Made by a program: the position numbers and the translations under genes. 64,000 nucleotides of DNA from Psilocybe azurescens (lineage: Eukaryota; Basidiomycota; Agaricomycetes; Agaricales; Agrocybaceae): assembly GCA_023853785.1 (NCBI GenBank), contig JAJIRX010000941.1, forward strand, positions 62,001 to 126,000, in the 5' to 3' direction. Within the stretch, counting starts at the first letter, position 1, and the number at the start of each line of letters is the position of its first letter. The notes beneath the pieces are model-generated. The model saw nothing but the letters and a program-made list of their open reading frames with translations, ran no database searches and had not been told where the DNA came from. This document shows, one piece after another, positions 11,194 to 21,490 of the stretch.

Positions 11194-13246
11194 ATGATCC
11201 ACAGTGGCTCTGATCTTTCTCGTGGTGACAACGAGAAGTATGAAGAAAAGTACGACGACCGCGATGGTGGCAAAGTGATCCCAGACACAGAGTTTGGTGG
11301 TACCGAAGCACGCAAGCAGCTCGAAAGAAAGCTCATCTGGAAAGTCGATCTAAGGATGAGTGTTCTAGTGATCATATACATCCTTAACTTTGTGAGCTCT
11401 CTGTTGTTTAGGTTATTACCGGTTATTGATATGGCTACTTGTAGATCGACAGGAACAATGTTGGGTAAATCTGACTTGAACGTCTGATCTTTTATTTAAT
11501 AATGCGTTCTTAGTTCGGCACGCTTACGGGGATTCGAGAAAGATCTTAAACTTCAGGGTCAGTTCGTTGCAAAGCTCACGATGGGCTGATTCAAGCATCA
11601 CACAAAACAGGTACCGAATTCGCGACTGTGCTGTCTATTCTCTACGTCGGTTACATCATAATGCAAGTCCCATCGTAAGTAGATCACATACCAGAGAGTC
11701 AACATCTCCACTGAAACCACAACGACTACAGGAATATGTTCTTAAATTGGACTGCCAAACCATCACTGTATATTCCTGCTTGTATGATTGTCTGGGGAAC
11801 TATATCGTGCCTCACAGGTATGTTTTTAGTGCTTCATAAGAGCCATGTTTAATCGTCCGTAGGTATAGCGACAAAGCAAGTGCTTTGTATATCATGGCGT
11901 ACGGCGTTTGACTTGAGTATGCGACAGCTTTACGGGCGCTTTGCTTACAAGATTCTTTCTTGGATTCGTCGAAGCGGCTTTCTTCCCTGGAGCATTGGTA
12001 AGCTGACACTTCATTTTGCATATTTTATGAGCATTAATTCCAGGCGATTAGTTCCTTTTGACCAAATGGTACAAGCGCAACGAGCTGAGTCTGCGGATCG
12101 CCATCCTCTGTTGCGGTAATATTACCAGCAATGCATTTGGAGCTCTCATGGCCTCAGGTATTCTCAGCGGAATGGAAGGAAAACTGGGACATGCTGCCTG
12201 GAGGTATCCGTGATATTTGTTTGGCCTATCGATCCTCAGACCTCATCTAATATTTTATTCTAGATGGCTGTTCTTTATTGAGGGATCACTTACCATTGCA
12301 ATAGCCATTTTGGCAATTTTTATTCTCCCAGATTTCCCTGAAACAACTCGTTGGTTAACCGATGACGAGCGGGCGCTCGCCCTGAGACGGTTGCAAGAAG
12401 ACATGGGCAGCGACGAAGAAATAGAATCCGGCGGCTTGGCTGGACTGTGGATGGCGATTACGGATTGGAAAGTATGGTGGATGGCTCTGCTCTTGACCTC
12501 GTGGACAGTTACCCTCTCATTCAACACGTACTTTCCGACGCTGAGCGCCACAATGGGATTTAATCGCGCAGTCGCCTTGCTGATGTGCGCGCCTCCTTTC
12601 CTCTTTACCGCAATCATCGCGTTTATACTTTCTCGACACTCGGATATGACGAACGAGAGATGCTTTCATTGTGTAGGCCCTTTGGCCATCGGCATCCTGG
12701 GGTACGTGATCGCAATTAGCACAATGAACACCGCCGCGCGATACCTCTCATTGTGAGTAGCAACATCCAATCTTAATACGCGGACTGAATCACCGAAACA
12801 TATCTACAGATTCCTAATGGCTCAGTCGTTTGCTGGGTTCATAATATTCTACGCATGGATCAGCCAGAGCTTTCCTCAGCCAGTATCCAAGCGTGCTGTA
12901 GCACTTGCGTTAACAAATGGATTCTCGCCGCTCGGCAATGTTGCTGGAGCGTGCGTAGTTTTTGTTTAGACATCATTCAACGATGTATACTGATGGAAAA
13001 TGGTTGAATAGATACGTTTGGCCCTCCGCGTGGGGACCCACGTACCGTAACTCGTATGGAATTTGTATAGCTACATCGGGAGTTGCTATTATTATGTGCT
13101 TGGTTCTACGATGGCACATGAAGAAGGAGAATTCTAGAATGGAAAGAGATGAAGTACACAAGGGAGTTAGTAAAAGGGATTCCGGTATATTCTGTAAACA
13201 ACTATCCAATTCGTTTGGATGTACCGCGCACTGCTGGCAGCGGTAA
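11194..13246 (+). CDS. MFS transporter, anion:cation symporter (Dal5/allantoate permease-like)
   Basis: Eleven exons join in phase to a 503-residue, 12-helix transporter: 11194-11391, 11445-11464, 11514-11557, 11611-11674, 11732-11817, 11863-11875, 11928-11997, 12052-12203, 12264-12752, 12810-12950, 13012-13246. Family blocks include ILNFIDRNNV after helix 1, GTEFATVLSILYVGYIIMQV, RFFLGFVEAAFFPGALFLL, TKWYKRNELSLR and YVWPSAWGPTYRNSY. The family imports organic anions or vitamins such as allantoate, nicotinate or pantothenate; the substrate here cannot be told. Exon 6 is only 13 nt, and the following intron (11876-11927) has a GC donor (GCAAGT). The tail normally ends GFRYIL-stop, and this exists one frame over at about 13180-13199, so one G seems to be missing near 13176; as sequenced, an unrelated tail follows to 13246. 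Confidence 0.9.
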
Positions 13247-14685
13247 CTTTTGCAAATAGTTTAAACATTTCATATCACTAAATCCATCCTTCACGAAGAG
13301 TTTTCTTGTCGAAAAAAACAATGAGAGCGCAAAGAAACGATTACCTGCTGTCCGGATTTAGCATCCTCTAAAATTACTTTTCGGATATTCAAAATTCGAA
13401 GACAATTGAACATTTTGCCTAAATATTGCCAAATTCAGAACCCGTCATTTCGCTGATGAGAAAATGATCTGCGGAATTTGTGGGAAATTTAATGTATATT
13501 TAGATTTTAGTGCAATGCTAAATTGCTTTTTTCGAACTGATCATTGACCAAATCCGGTGTAATGACAGAGGCCAGCACCTTCATAGGGCAGAGTAGCTGC
13601 TGTCTGCAGGAGGTCAGTATTTCGCATGCTCGTAACTTCCATCAAAAATTTCCCAGTTCTAGAATGGTCCTATTCCGCCATGTTTTCTCCGTCACTTTCT
13701 CACCCACAAAAATAAAACAACTGCCGGTCCTCATCGACATCATCGACAATGGCCCAAAATACATAGTTGTCGTCTATAAGAAATGAAGTCGCTTCAGCAG
13801 GTCCCCGGGTATTTTACTTCGAGTTCGAGGACATATCACATCTCCGAGTGTCATGGATTGGTCCAGTTCCACCCCGCATATATGCACCTCTCCCCAACTC
13901 TGGTCCTTATTCCCTTCCATGCTTTGGTTGCCTACTTACTTGGTTGCGTACTGACGTATTTCCATTCCCATAGAACAACCACACCAAGCTCCGGGCCTGC
14001 ATAGCGGCGTTCCGATCTGCCCTCTTCGAGTCTCCGTCGCAGCCCACAACATCCGCTCCCGCTACCCACATCGCTACCGATACCCTGAATCTGAAAAATC
14101 TGACCATCGAACCAGAGCACGTCAATGCCCAATGTCTCGTCGATCCCAATTCCACGGCGACTATGGCAACGTCGCAGGCACTAGGACCATCAACTGGTCG
14201 AGCGCGAGCACCTGTGGTGGTGTCGCCGTCCGTCCAAGGGCTCGACCCGAGCATCGTCATCGGCCCGCGCAGCATGATGACGTTAGGGGTAATGGCGCTC
14301 ATGCTCAGGCTCGATCCTGCCGAGAACGAGAATAGGAATGACAACAGGAATGATGAGAAGTAGGGGAACGGGAACGGGCAGGGGAAAGGGAGGGACGGTA
14401 TTGCCACAGGTGGTCAAGGAAGTGTAACGGACGTAGGGTCACCTTACACACGATCACAACTCCGGCGGCGGGACGTGGACATGATGCGGATGACGGGGAT
14501 CCCCATCTGAGCCTGCTCCTGCTCCCGCACCCACGACAGCATTTGGATCTGGACCAGCGTCTGCCCGCCACCCAGCTGCCCAGTCTCTGACGACCAAAAG
14601 CCCGCTGCAATATCAACACTACCCCTACTAAAGCCATCGCCAGCAAACCTAGCTTCCTGTCCTCGCTCAAACCGCACATCTCCGC

Positions 14686-14710
14686 GATTTTTTTTTTTTT
14701 TTTGGGGGGG
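14686..14710. repeat. T-run followed by G-run
   Basis: About 16 consecutive T residues are followed directly by 8 G residues. Such a junction is slippage-prone and hard to sequence, so its true length is uncertain. Confidence 0.85.
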
Positions 14711-14933
14711 GCGACAAAAGCGCGCTCATGCTGGAGGTTATGGATGTGCTCACTCAAGAGTGTAGGGATGCCTGGGTATGCGCATGTAAGACTCGTCCGG
14801 TGACGAAGGTTGCGCCTTGTCAGGCGGGGGTTGCCGAAAAGGACGCTAATAAGCATACATCTGTGGAGGGGGCTTGGAGGTGGGGTGTCCACGTGGAGAT
14901 GGGCTGCTACGAGGTCTGGCCCGGGGGTGAGGG

Positions 14934-14972
14934 GTGCGGGTGCGGGTGCGGGTGCGGGTGTGAGTGTGAGTG
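14934..14972. repeat. GGTGCG / GAGTGT hexamer microsatellite
   Basis: About four GGTGCG-type units are followed by GTGAGT variants. The complementary strand encodes TRTRTRT-like nonsense, so no gene is called. Confidence 0.8.
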
Positions 14973-15533
14973 GTGGAGAGATCGGTGCGAAAAATGGAGG
15001 CGACGGGGTGGAAGCCGAACGAGAGAGAGGAAGAGGGAGAAGGAGGGGGTAGGCGCCGGGGTGCTGTACATCGGCCCGTGGGATACGAAGGTGGGGTCCA
15101 TATCGGAGGAAGAAGAAGGTGATCCGGAGAACGATGAAAGTGGAGATTGTCCGGAGAAAGCTGATAGAAATTGGAAAAAAGTGCTCGTGAACACGACATT
15201 CGGAGGAGCGGGATATCTCACGGACACTCGGCCTCTGAAGGTACGCCGCGTCTCATCCATCCATACTTCCTTCCCTCCTGTTCCCACTTTTTTATCTTAC
15301 TTTCCTTTCTTACTCGTGTCCTCGTGCATTTTATCCAAATCTTGTTGACTCGTGCATCATTCGCACCGTAAAAAGCTTCATTGCACCATCCTAAACGCGA
15401 GCCATCGAATGCCCGCCGCCGGCAGACAGATCTCGTTCTGCTATACACATATTTTGGAATGGGTGATGCGATGGAGGTGTTGAACGCGGACACTGAATCT
15501 GAATCGATACATTGGTCCTCTTCTGCGGCGCAG

Positions 15534-15575
15534 GATGGGGATGGGGATGGGGATGGGATGGGATGGGATGGGATT
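15534..15575. repeat. GATGGG microsatellite with G-quadruplex potential
   Basis: Seven GGGAT or GGGGAT units occur in tandem on the plus strand, giving more than four G-tracts separated by two bases. A plus-strand G-quadruplex is possible; this is inference from the motif. Confidence 0.8.
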
Positions 15576-16208
15576 CGGAATCTGAATTGGAAAGCGAAGG
15601 ATCCTGGTTGTCCGGGCGGAAATTTGACTAAATACCGACTGGGACTCCCGGTACAAGTCCCATCGCCTATCGACGTCAACCAGGGCGCGTATCGCGTTGA
15701 CGAGATCCAGCTCTAGGAGATGGGGAGTTGGGGCCTGGATGGGGTGTGTGTTAATTGTGGGGGTGTTGTTCTGGAGCAAGATGCACCTCAGGATTGGAGA
15801 CGCCTGGAATCTGAACAGGTATTACGTTGTGGTTCCAAATATATTGTCACGGTACACTCTCGTCATGTAGAACCTCTGGTTCTCGCGGAGACTAGGCTGA
15901 TCAGTACAGAGCACAGTGAGTCCAAGAGACGACGATTGCCATACCAGAGGGATTAGATTCAAACATACCACCAGCACGCTGTGCATTTATCCTACCGATA
16001 TCATAATTTATGAACTTGGAGTGCGTCCGCAATGTCTACAGGCAGAGACAATAACACAGACGACTATATATTGACCATTGTTACAAAGCAAAGTACATAA
16101 TTCTGGACGAGGATGGAAAGAGAAACACTTTGATTCTTGTTAGCTTGACAAGGGATCAATCCATTCCGGACTGATTAGCAATGAACCGTGTCAGGGACAT
16201 CGCCCAGA

Positions 16209-16938
16209 TCACAGTCCAAGACTGGATAAAACAAGAATCAATGCAAGCTGGGAGATAAATTCAGCGAGGTCGACCAGACTGTATCCAATCAACGATACAT
16301 TAGTGATTAGAGAAATTTCGTTAGTTTATGTTTAGTGGAATTCCTCACAGTTTAGAGACAATGTTAAGAACGCCAGCAATCAAGTTGTCCAATCCTACGA
16401 GAACTTGATTTAAGGCTGCATCAAGGCCAAGATCTTCCAGAACATCAGCAAGTCCTGGGATAGCTATTTGAGCGTTGTGAAGCGTAGTGGTAATGTCCTG
16501 TATTCCGCTGAGAGATCATATGTCCAACATTTGAAACAAGGCCACTTACTGATGCAATGGGGCCTATGGCATTAGCGACATCTGGAGCAGAGACGGCGCT
16601 AGTGTCGACGGCGCTGATCGCAGATATAGAAGTGTGGGCAGTATTTAAGGACTTCACGAGGGCTGAAACCAGTGGGGAGATCGTGTCCGCATTCGCAATT
16701 CCACTGGCGACAAGTGAGTCTGAACGTCATCGTTAACTATTAGAAACGATCCCGAGACCGAAGTCTGCATATGCTCACTGATCTCAGGCAGAATTGAGGT
16801 TGTCTTGCTCTGAAGGTTACTGATGGCACCCATGATTTCAGCGTTGTCTGATTGACGTTTCTCGGTGTCCACTGGGTGAGCGAAGACAGCAAAAGCGCTG
16901 ACTGCTAGGAACGAGACGAAGAATTTAGAGGCAAACAT
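16209..16938 (-). CDS. SC15-like cysteine-free secreted protein, paralogue A
   Basis: Four exons (16779-16938, 16550-16719, 16349-16497, 16209-16278) encode 182 residues. A signal peptide (MFASKFFVSFLAVSAFAVFA) is followed by a dibasic EKR site typical of Kex2 cleavage. The first half is hydrophilic and helix-prone (LNTAHTSISAISAVDTSA); the C-terminal half is hydrophobic (LNQVLVGLDNLIAGVLNIV; LALILVLSSLGL). There are no cysteines, so it is not a hydrophobin. Length, secretion and the hydrophilic/hydrophobic halves match what is known of Schizophyllum SC15, a hyphal-surface protein acting in aerial growth and attachment; that match is by properties, not alignment. A remote relation to HsbA-type surface-binding proteins is an alternative. 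Exons 2-4 have exactly the same lengths as in paralogues B and C. Confidence 0.85.
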
Positions 16939-16988
16939 GTCGACTGGTGAGACTACGTTGGCTGAAGCTTGAGGTTGTGAACAAGGAA

Positions 16989-17008
16989 GCGATGCAACTT
17001 GAGCTGGC
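16989..17008 (-). promoter_or_regulatory. conserved start-region element of paralogue A
   Basis: The minus-strand sequence GCCAGCTCAAGTTGCATCGC matches the same position upstream of paralogue B at 18 of 20 bases, although the surrounding sequence is less alike. It lies about 31 bp downstream of the TATA box, where transcription would start, so an initiator or early-leader role is likely. Confidence 0.55.
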
Positions 17009-17038
17009 TTGCATTTGGATAAGACAGGGACTACTCCC

Positions 17039-17045
17039 TTTTATA
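17039..17045 (-). promoter_or_regulatory. TATA box of paralogue A
   Basis: TATAAAA on the minus strand lies about 100 bp upstream of the ATG at 16938. Equivalent boxes sit at similar distances before paralogues B and C. Confidence 0.65.
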
Positions 17046-18662
17046 TGTGTAAGTGCATATATTTTTGTCTTTGAAATTACACCGAAACCTGGTTTCTTAA
17101 AAAACGAAAGCAAGTATTGGCATGGCGCAATGATTCATGAACCACAACGTCTCAATTTTACACAGATTTCACAGTAAAATTGGTAGGCTGTGCCTTCAAC
17201 AATACATTCCAATGGATGGGAGGTATGAAAATAGCGGCCGAGAACACCTCTTTTCCATCAATCAATACCTCAGAGACAAGGCATGTGGGTTTTTATAATG
17301 AAATTCACACCCACAACACGTCTTCTATCACGGGTTTTTAAATTGAATGAGATGCATAAGCAGTGGGCGTCCTAATTAAATGATTCTTCTATCGATTCAG
17401 TGTATCCTATAGGACAAACTTAGCGTAAACCTACGCGCTGTCGTCAGCTATTCCAGCGAAGTGATTATTGTATGGGCCAATCATCTTTGGCATCATGGAT
17501 GTAGGAAATACGCATGTCGTTCAAGTCAGTCGAAACCTACCACTCCTCGAGACAACTGGTGCGTTGAATAGGGTTTCGTTAGGGCGGGCGTTTATCTTGA
17601 GGGGATGTACCAAGGATGTGCAGTACTCTCCTTGAGCCTAACTATAGTTATGAAGTGATTTAGATCGTTCGAAAGTGCCGACAATATCGGCAGAGGGCAG
17701 TCAGCTGGATTAACTCTGGTAGGCCACTAAAATTATCAGTATTCGGATCTTTATTTCCAGCGAGGGAATTTGAAAGTTTTTTCCGGCCTACGAACCAGAA
17801 CTGAGAGGCCTCTGACACAACGGGGGTATGATAGTGAAAAGACGACAATCGTAAGACAATTTGGACCGATGAAGACAGTGCGCTTACTATACATCTTCGT
17901 ATCTGATAAATGAAAGCATTCAGAATGGCATATTTGGCATCAGATACTTATATACTCCACCTTAAGGTGCACTAATCTGATATCCAGGAAATTTACAAGC
18001 TATTCCGTGGTTTGTACGAACTTGTTTTCCCCGTTCAGGACAGACCCTGAGATCTGGGACCTCCTCCCAGCCTGGTGTCATTTCTGAAGCAAAGCAAAGG
18101 CAGCCACTGCAGCTGAAAAAACGTTCTGGGAATTTCCATTGGCCCCTTTATCCACGCATAGCCTGGGTTGAGCACTGGCGTGGTTTGTGGCGTCCGTGAC
18201 AGTCCGTGCACGCTTGTTCCCAGGTAGTCTTAATCTCCCTTTACATTGCTGACCTACTTTCAGCTATGCTAAAGGTGAGAGCTTTAATAATACTTCAAAG
18301 CTCGTTTCATTATTGCGAGTTTGAAAAGGAAAAGAGCGAGAAGGTTAAAGACTAGGCGTTGCTTGGAATACTCATTCAATCTGAAAAAATGAGGCACAAT
18401 TCGTACATACGGATCTAGTCGTCAATTATCTGTGAAGGTCGCCTTACAGTTGGATCATTTGAGAATGCGTCCTTGCCGTATTCACGAACGGAATATAATA
18501 GAAACGATCATATGTGACCATCATTCATACAAATGAAAGTAAATAGATCGAGAAAATTCGCTGAAATACTTCAAGCTTCGAACCTGCCAGCCTGAAAGTA
18601 TGCTAATCAATTGGGACATCCTAGACTTACCGGGAATGAGCCCTATCCTGGTGCTACTTAGC
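17046..18662. other. intergenic region between SC15-like A and B
   Basis: No gene, RNA or transposon ends are recognised. Only short open frames are present, none with a plausible domain. Confidence 0.5.
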
Positions 18663-19384
18663 TCAATAGCCAAGAGTGCCCAAGACGAGGGTCAAACCGA
18701 GAGCAGAGAGGAGCTCAGCAACGTCGAATAAACTATATCCAACCGATGGTTGATCAGTGTTCAAACTCATTCATAATACTATGAAATCGTATAACTCCTC
18801 ACAGTTTAGAGACCAGGTTGAGCACGCCAGCGACTATGTTATCAAGTCCCACTAGAACTTGGTTCAATGAAGCATCAAGGCCAAGGTCCTCCAGAAGCTC
18901 AGCAAGCCCTGGGACGGAGCTCTGAGCACTGTGAAGTGTAGTAGTGATATCCTGTGATTCCGTTTAGATCAGTTGTGGACTAACAGGTTTCAGAACAGAG
19001 CTACTAACTGCAGTGATAGGAGCCATGGCGTTGGCGACGTCAGGAGTCGAGACGGCGCTAGAGTCGACGGCCTTGATTGCAGTGAGGGAGGTATGAGCCG
19101 TGTTCAAGTGGTCAACAAGGCTCGTGACAAGAGGCGCAATCGTATTGGGATTTGCAAATCCACTAGCGACAAGGGAGTCTGGACGCATATAGCTTTAAAA
19201 ACAGTGAACGTAATTAAGTCTGTAAATGCTTACTGATTTCAGGTAAAACTGCAGCTGTATTGACTTGCAGGGTATTGACGACCCCAAGAGCGTCGGAAGC
19301 GCGTTTCTCGAGGGGTGCTGGATTAGCGGAGACGGCCAAAGCACTGAATGCCAGGAATGAGACGAAGAGCTGAGATGCGAACAT
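18663..19384 (-). CDS. SC15-like cysteine-free secreted protein, paralogue B
   Basis: Four exons (19234-19384, 19009-19178, 18803-18951, 18663-18732) encode 179 residues. The protein starts MFASQLFVSFLAFSALAVSA (signal peptide), has a dibasic LEKR processing site, then LNTAHTSLTAIKAVDSSAVS and a hydrophobic C-terminal half with LNQVLVGLDNIVAGVLNLV. No cysteine is present. Exon lengths of 170, 149 and 70 nt and all splice phases equal those of paralogues A and C. It is closest to A: both contain the DITTTLH start of exon 3 and the LEDLGLDA motif. A role at the hyphal wall or at hydrophobic interfaces is inferred from composition. The tandem, same-strand arrangement suggests duplication. Confidence 0.85.
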
Positions 19385-19429
19385 ACTGGTTTAAAGTATA
19401 CTGGTAAAGTGGAAGAAGTAGACAAGTAG

Positions 19430-19449
19430 GCGATGTAACTTGAGCTGGT
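19430..19449 (-). promoter_or_regulatory. conserved start-region element of paralogue B
   Basis: The minus-strand sequence ACCAGCTCAAGTTACATCGC is the counterpart of the element at 16989-17008, 23 bp downstream of the TATA box. Confidence 0.55.
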
Positions 19450-19471
19450 TTATTGTGATACAAGACTGGTC

Positions 19472-19478
19472 TTTTATA
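19472..19478 (-). promoter_or_regulatory. TATA box of paralogue B
   Basis: TATAAAA on the minus strand about 90 bp upstream of the ATG at 19384. Confidence 0.65.
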
Positions 19479-20636
19479 CTCAAACAATGTGTGTTTGGCC
19501 TCTTTGAGGCATACGCTTAAAAATATTTTTTATGGATCATGGAGAAAGATTCAAAGTACGATTTATCTTCCCTACAAAAGAGTGAGTTTTGGAGTCATCT
19601 TCTTTCTATCAATCAGGTTTCAAGACTTCAGCTTGAAGTGTGATGTGTGACAGTCTGAGCAGTCCTGATAGAATTTTTCCCTTAAAAGACGCTTCCAAAG
19701 ACAGTTCTCTTAAAAGAAGTACATACGCAGTAGATGTCTACGGACCCGATTATTATAGTGCGCCTATAGACTGTACTTATGACATACTGCTCCGGTGGAT
19801 GTCAGTTTGTCTAAGAAGGAAAAGAATGAAAAATTCGGCATGGCCACTCTTGAGAACTGGGATCACTTCTGGCACATCACTATCAGCGGCAAAGTATCCA
19901 CTAAACTGAGTTAAGTGGAAATCGACGGAACACATAACTCTACGTGTCTACGTGGGGCAGATAGGTACGCTGCTGGCATAGCAAGTAGCATTCTTGATAC
20001 TACAAGGTCCTCGGACACTACACTATAACACTAACACGATTATACACTTGGGGCCCGGGACGATTCTGGCAACGTTGCAGTTGAGAATCAACGAAGTTCT
20101 CCAGTAGAGTACGGAGAACCTTGTGATAATTAAACGTTTATATCTTATTGCAGGATTACAACAGTGCCGGATGGAGCACTTGAAATACGCCACCAACTTA
20201 CTGCGCAGTATTGACAACCTTTCATGCACTTCGTCCGACGTACTTCCCGAAGGCGGAATGAAAGTCAAATAATTGTGGGGAGTCTGGCAACGTTAAAAAT
20301 AGGTAGTGAGACTGCAGATATGGTTTGATTTTTGGTGAAACACGAGAGCTCGAGGGCTGAAGCGCTGATTCGCAAATCATTAGTCCAATCTATTTATAGA
20401 ATTTATAAACCTCATTGTATTGGCCAGTTAATGTTTAGTTCATGCTCATGGCCAGTGAGACACCGAAGAAACAATATTGGATTGTTCGTAGCAAACAAGA
20501 AACAGATAAAGAAAGAAAAAATAGAGGGAGAAATTTGAAGAGCTGTCCCCAAGACTGGTCCGTAGTCGTGCTTATCGGAGTGCTAGCGATGTGCAAAATC
20601 TACTCGAAATGGACTAAGCCTCGGAAATCGACCTCA
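19479..20636. other. intergenic region between SC15-like B and C
   Basis: Short open frames only. I see no domain, RNA gene or repeat structure that can be supported. Confidence 0.5.
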
Positions 20637-21388
20637 TCACAAGCCCAAGGTCGCGAGGACGAGCCCTAAAGCAAGTCCACTAAGAATACCCGCAACGTCG
20701 ACGAGCCTGCATACCAACAAAAAATATTACTCAGATGTCCAATCACTTGAAATGTTCACTCACAAGACAGCGACCAGATTCAGAACACCAGCAAGGAGAA
20801 TTTCTAATCCGACGAGAATCTGATTCAACGCCACGTCGAGGCCAAACGCAGCGATGATTCCCGCGAGTCCTGGGACAGCAGTCTGAGCGTTACCGAGGGT
20901 GTTTGTAATATCCTGAATGAGAAGTAAAACTAGCATGAGTATTATGGTCTCATCGGCGATATATCCTTGTCTGTCAACTTACGGCGACAATGGGGGCAAT
21001 TGCGTTAGCGACATCAGACGTAGATCCAGAGTCAGCGTTGACAGAGCTGATGGCTGCGATAGAGGTATGAGCCGTGTTCAAAGAGGCGACGAGGTTAGTC
21101 AGAAGTGGGGTGAGTGTAGCCTGGTTCGCGAATCCTTGAGCGACGAGAGCGTCTATAAGGAGGGAATAGTAATGTTCGATTAATATTACAGAACTTCCGG
21201 CGGATTTCCAATAAAGACATACTGATCTCGGGAAGAATCGCGTTCGTCTTGGTCTTCAGCGTACTGACGACCGCAAGAACATCGGATACATCCGCAGAGC
21301 GCTTCTCAGCGGGTGCTGGGGCAGGACTGGCGGAGACGCCAAGAGCGGTGAAGGCCAAGAGTGAAACGAAGAATCGGGAGGCGAACAT
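20637..21388 (-). CDS. SC15-like cysteine-free secreted protein, paralogue C
   Basis: Four exons (21223-21388, 20983-21152, 20764-20912, 20637-20706) encode 184 residues. The N-terminus MFASRFFVSLLAFTALGVSA is a signal peptide, followed by PAPAPAEKR with a dibasic site. The middle contains LNTAHTSIAAISSVNADSGS, and the C-terminal half is strongly hydrophobic (LEILLAGVLNLVAVL; LSGLALGLVLATLGL). No cysteine is present. It is the most diverged of the three but keeps every splice site and the lengths of exons 2-4. The signal-peptide exon differs in length only in the linker before the KR site, so the pro-region appears to evolve fastest. Function as for A and B is inferred. Confidence 0.85.
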
Positions 21389-21483
21389 GATTGTTGATAG
21401 ACTGAAGATATTTGGTGAAGCTGAAGACCTGTGAGGAATAACCGTAAAGTGGTTAATGTCGAAACAGTGTTGCATCTATCATA

Positions 21484-21490
21484 TTTTATA
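21484..21490 (-). promoter_or_regulatory. TATA box of paralogue C
   Basis: TATAAAA on the minus strand about 98 bp upstream of the ATG at 21388. The 20-bp start-region element of A and B is not recognisable here. Confidence 0.6.

Larger units (their letters stand above)
13247..16208. other. GC-rich region without a firmly supported gene
   Basis: Many overlapping open frames exist on both strands but none has a recognisable domain. The best candidate is a plus-strand frame ending at 14363 that can be read back to a CCCATAG acceptor near 13972; it encodes LNLKNLTIEPEHVNAQCLVD and a hydrophobic stretch. A second open frame (15381-15716) is dominated by a simple repeat. Both are left unassigned. 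Confidence 0.3.

Noticed and set aside
14305..15348. Long open frames on both strands in GC-rich DNA
   Set aside because: High GC and hexamer repeats keep frames open; residue patterns are low complexity and mutually exclusive on the two strands.
19640..19909. 89-codon plus-strand frame between SC15-like genes
   Set aside because: No recognisable features, and position upstream of paralogue B suggests non-coding DNA.
16209..21388. Hydrophobin cluster
   Set aside because: The proteins have no cysteine at all, whereas hydrophobins need eight.
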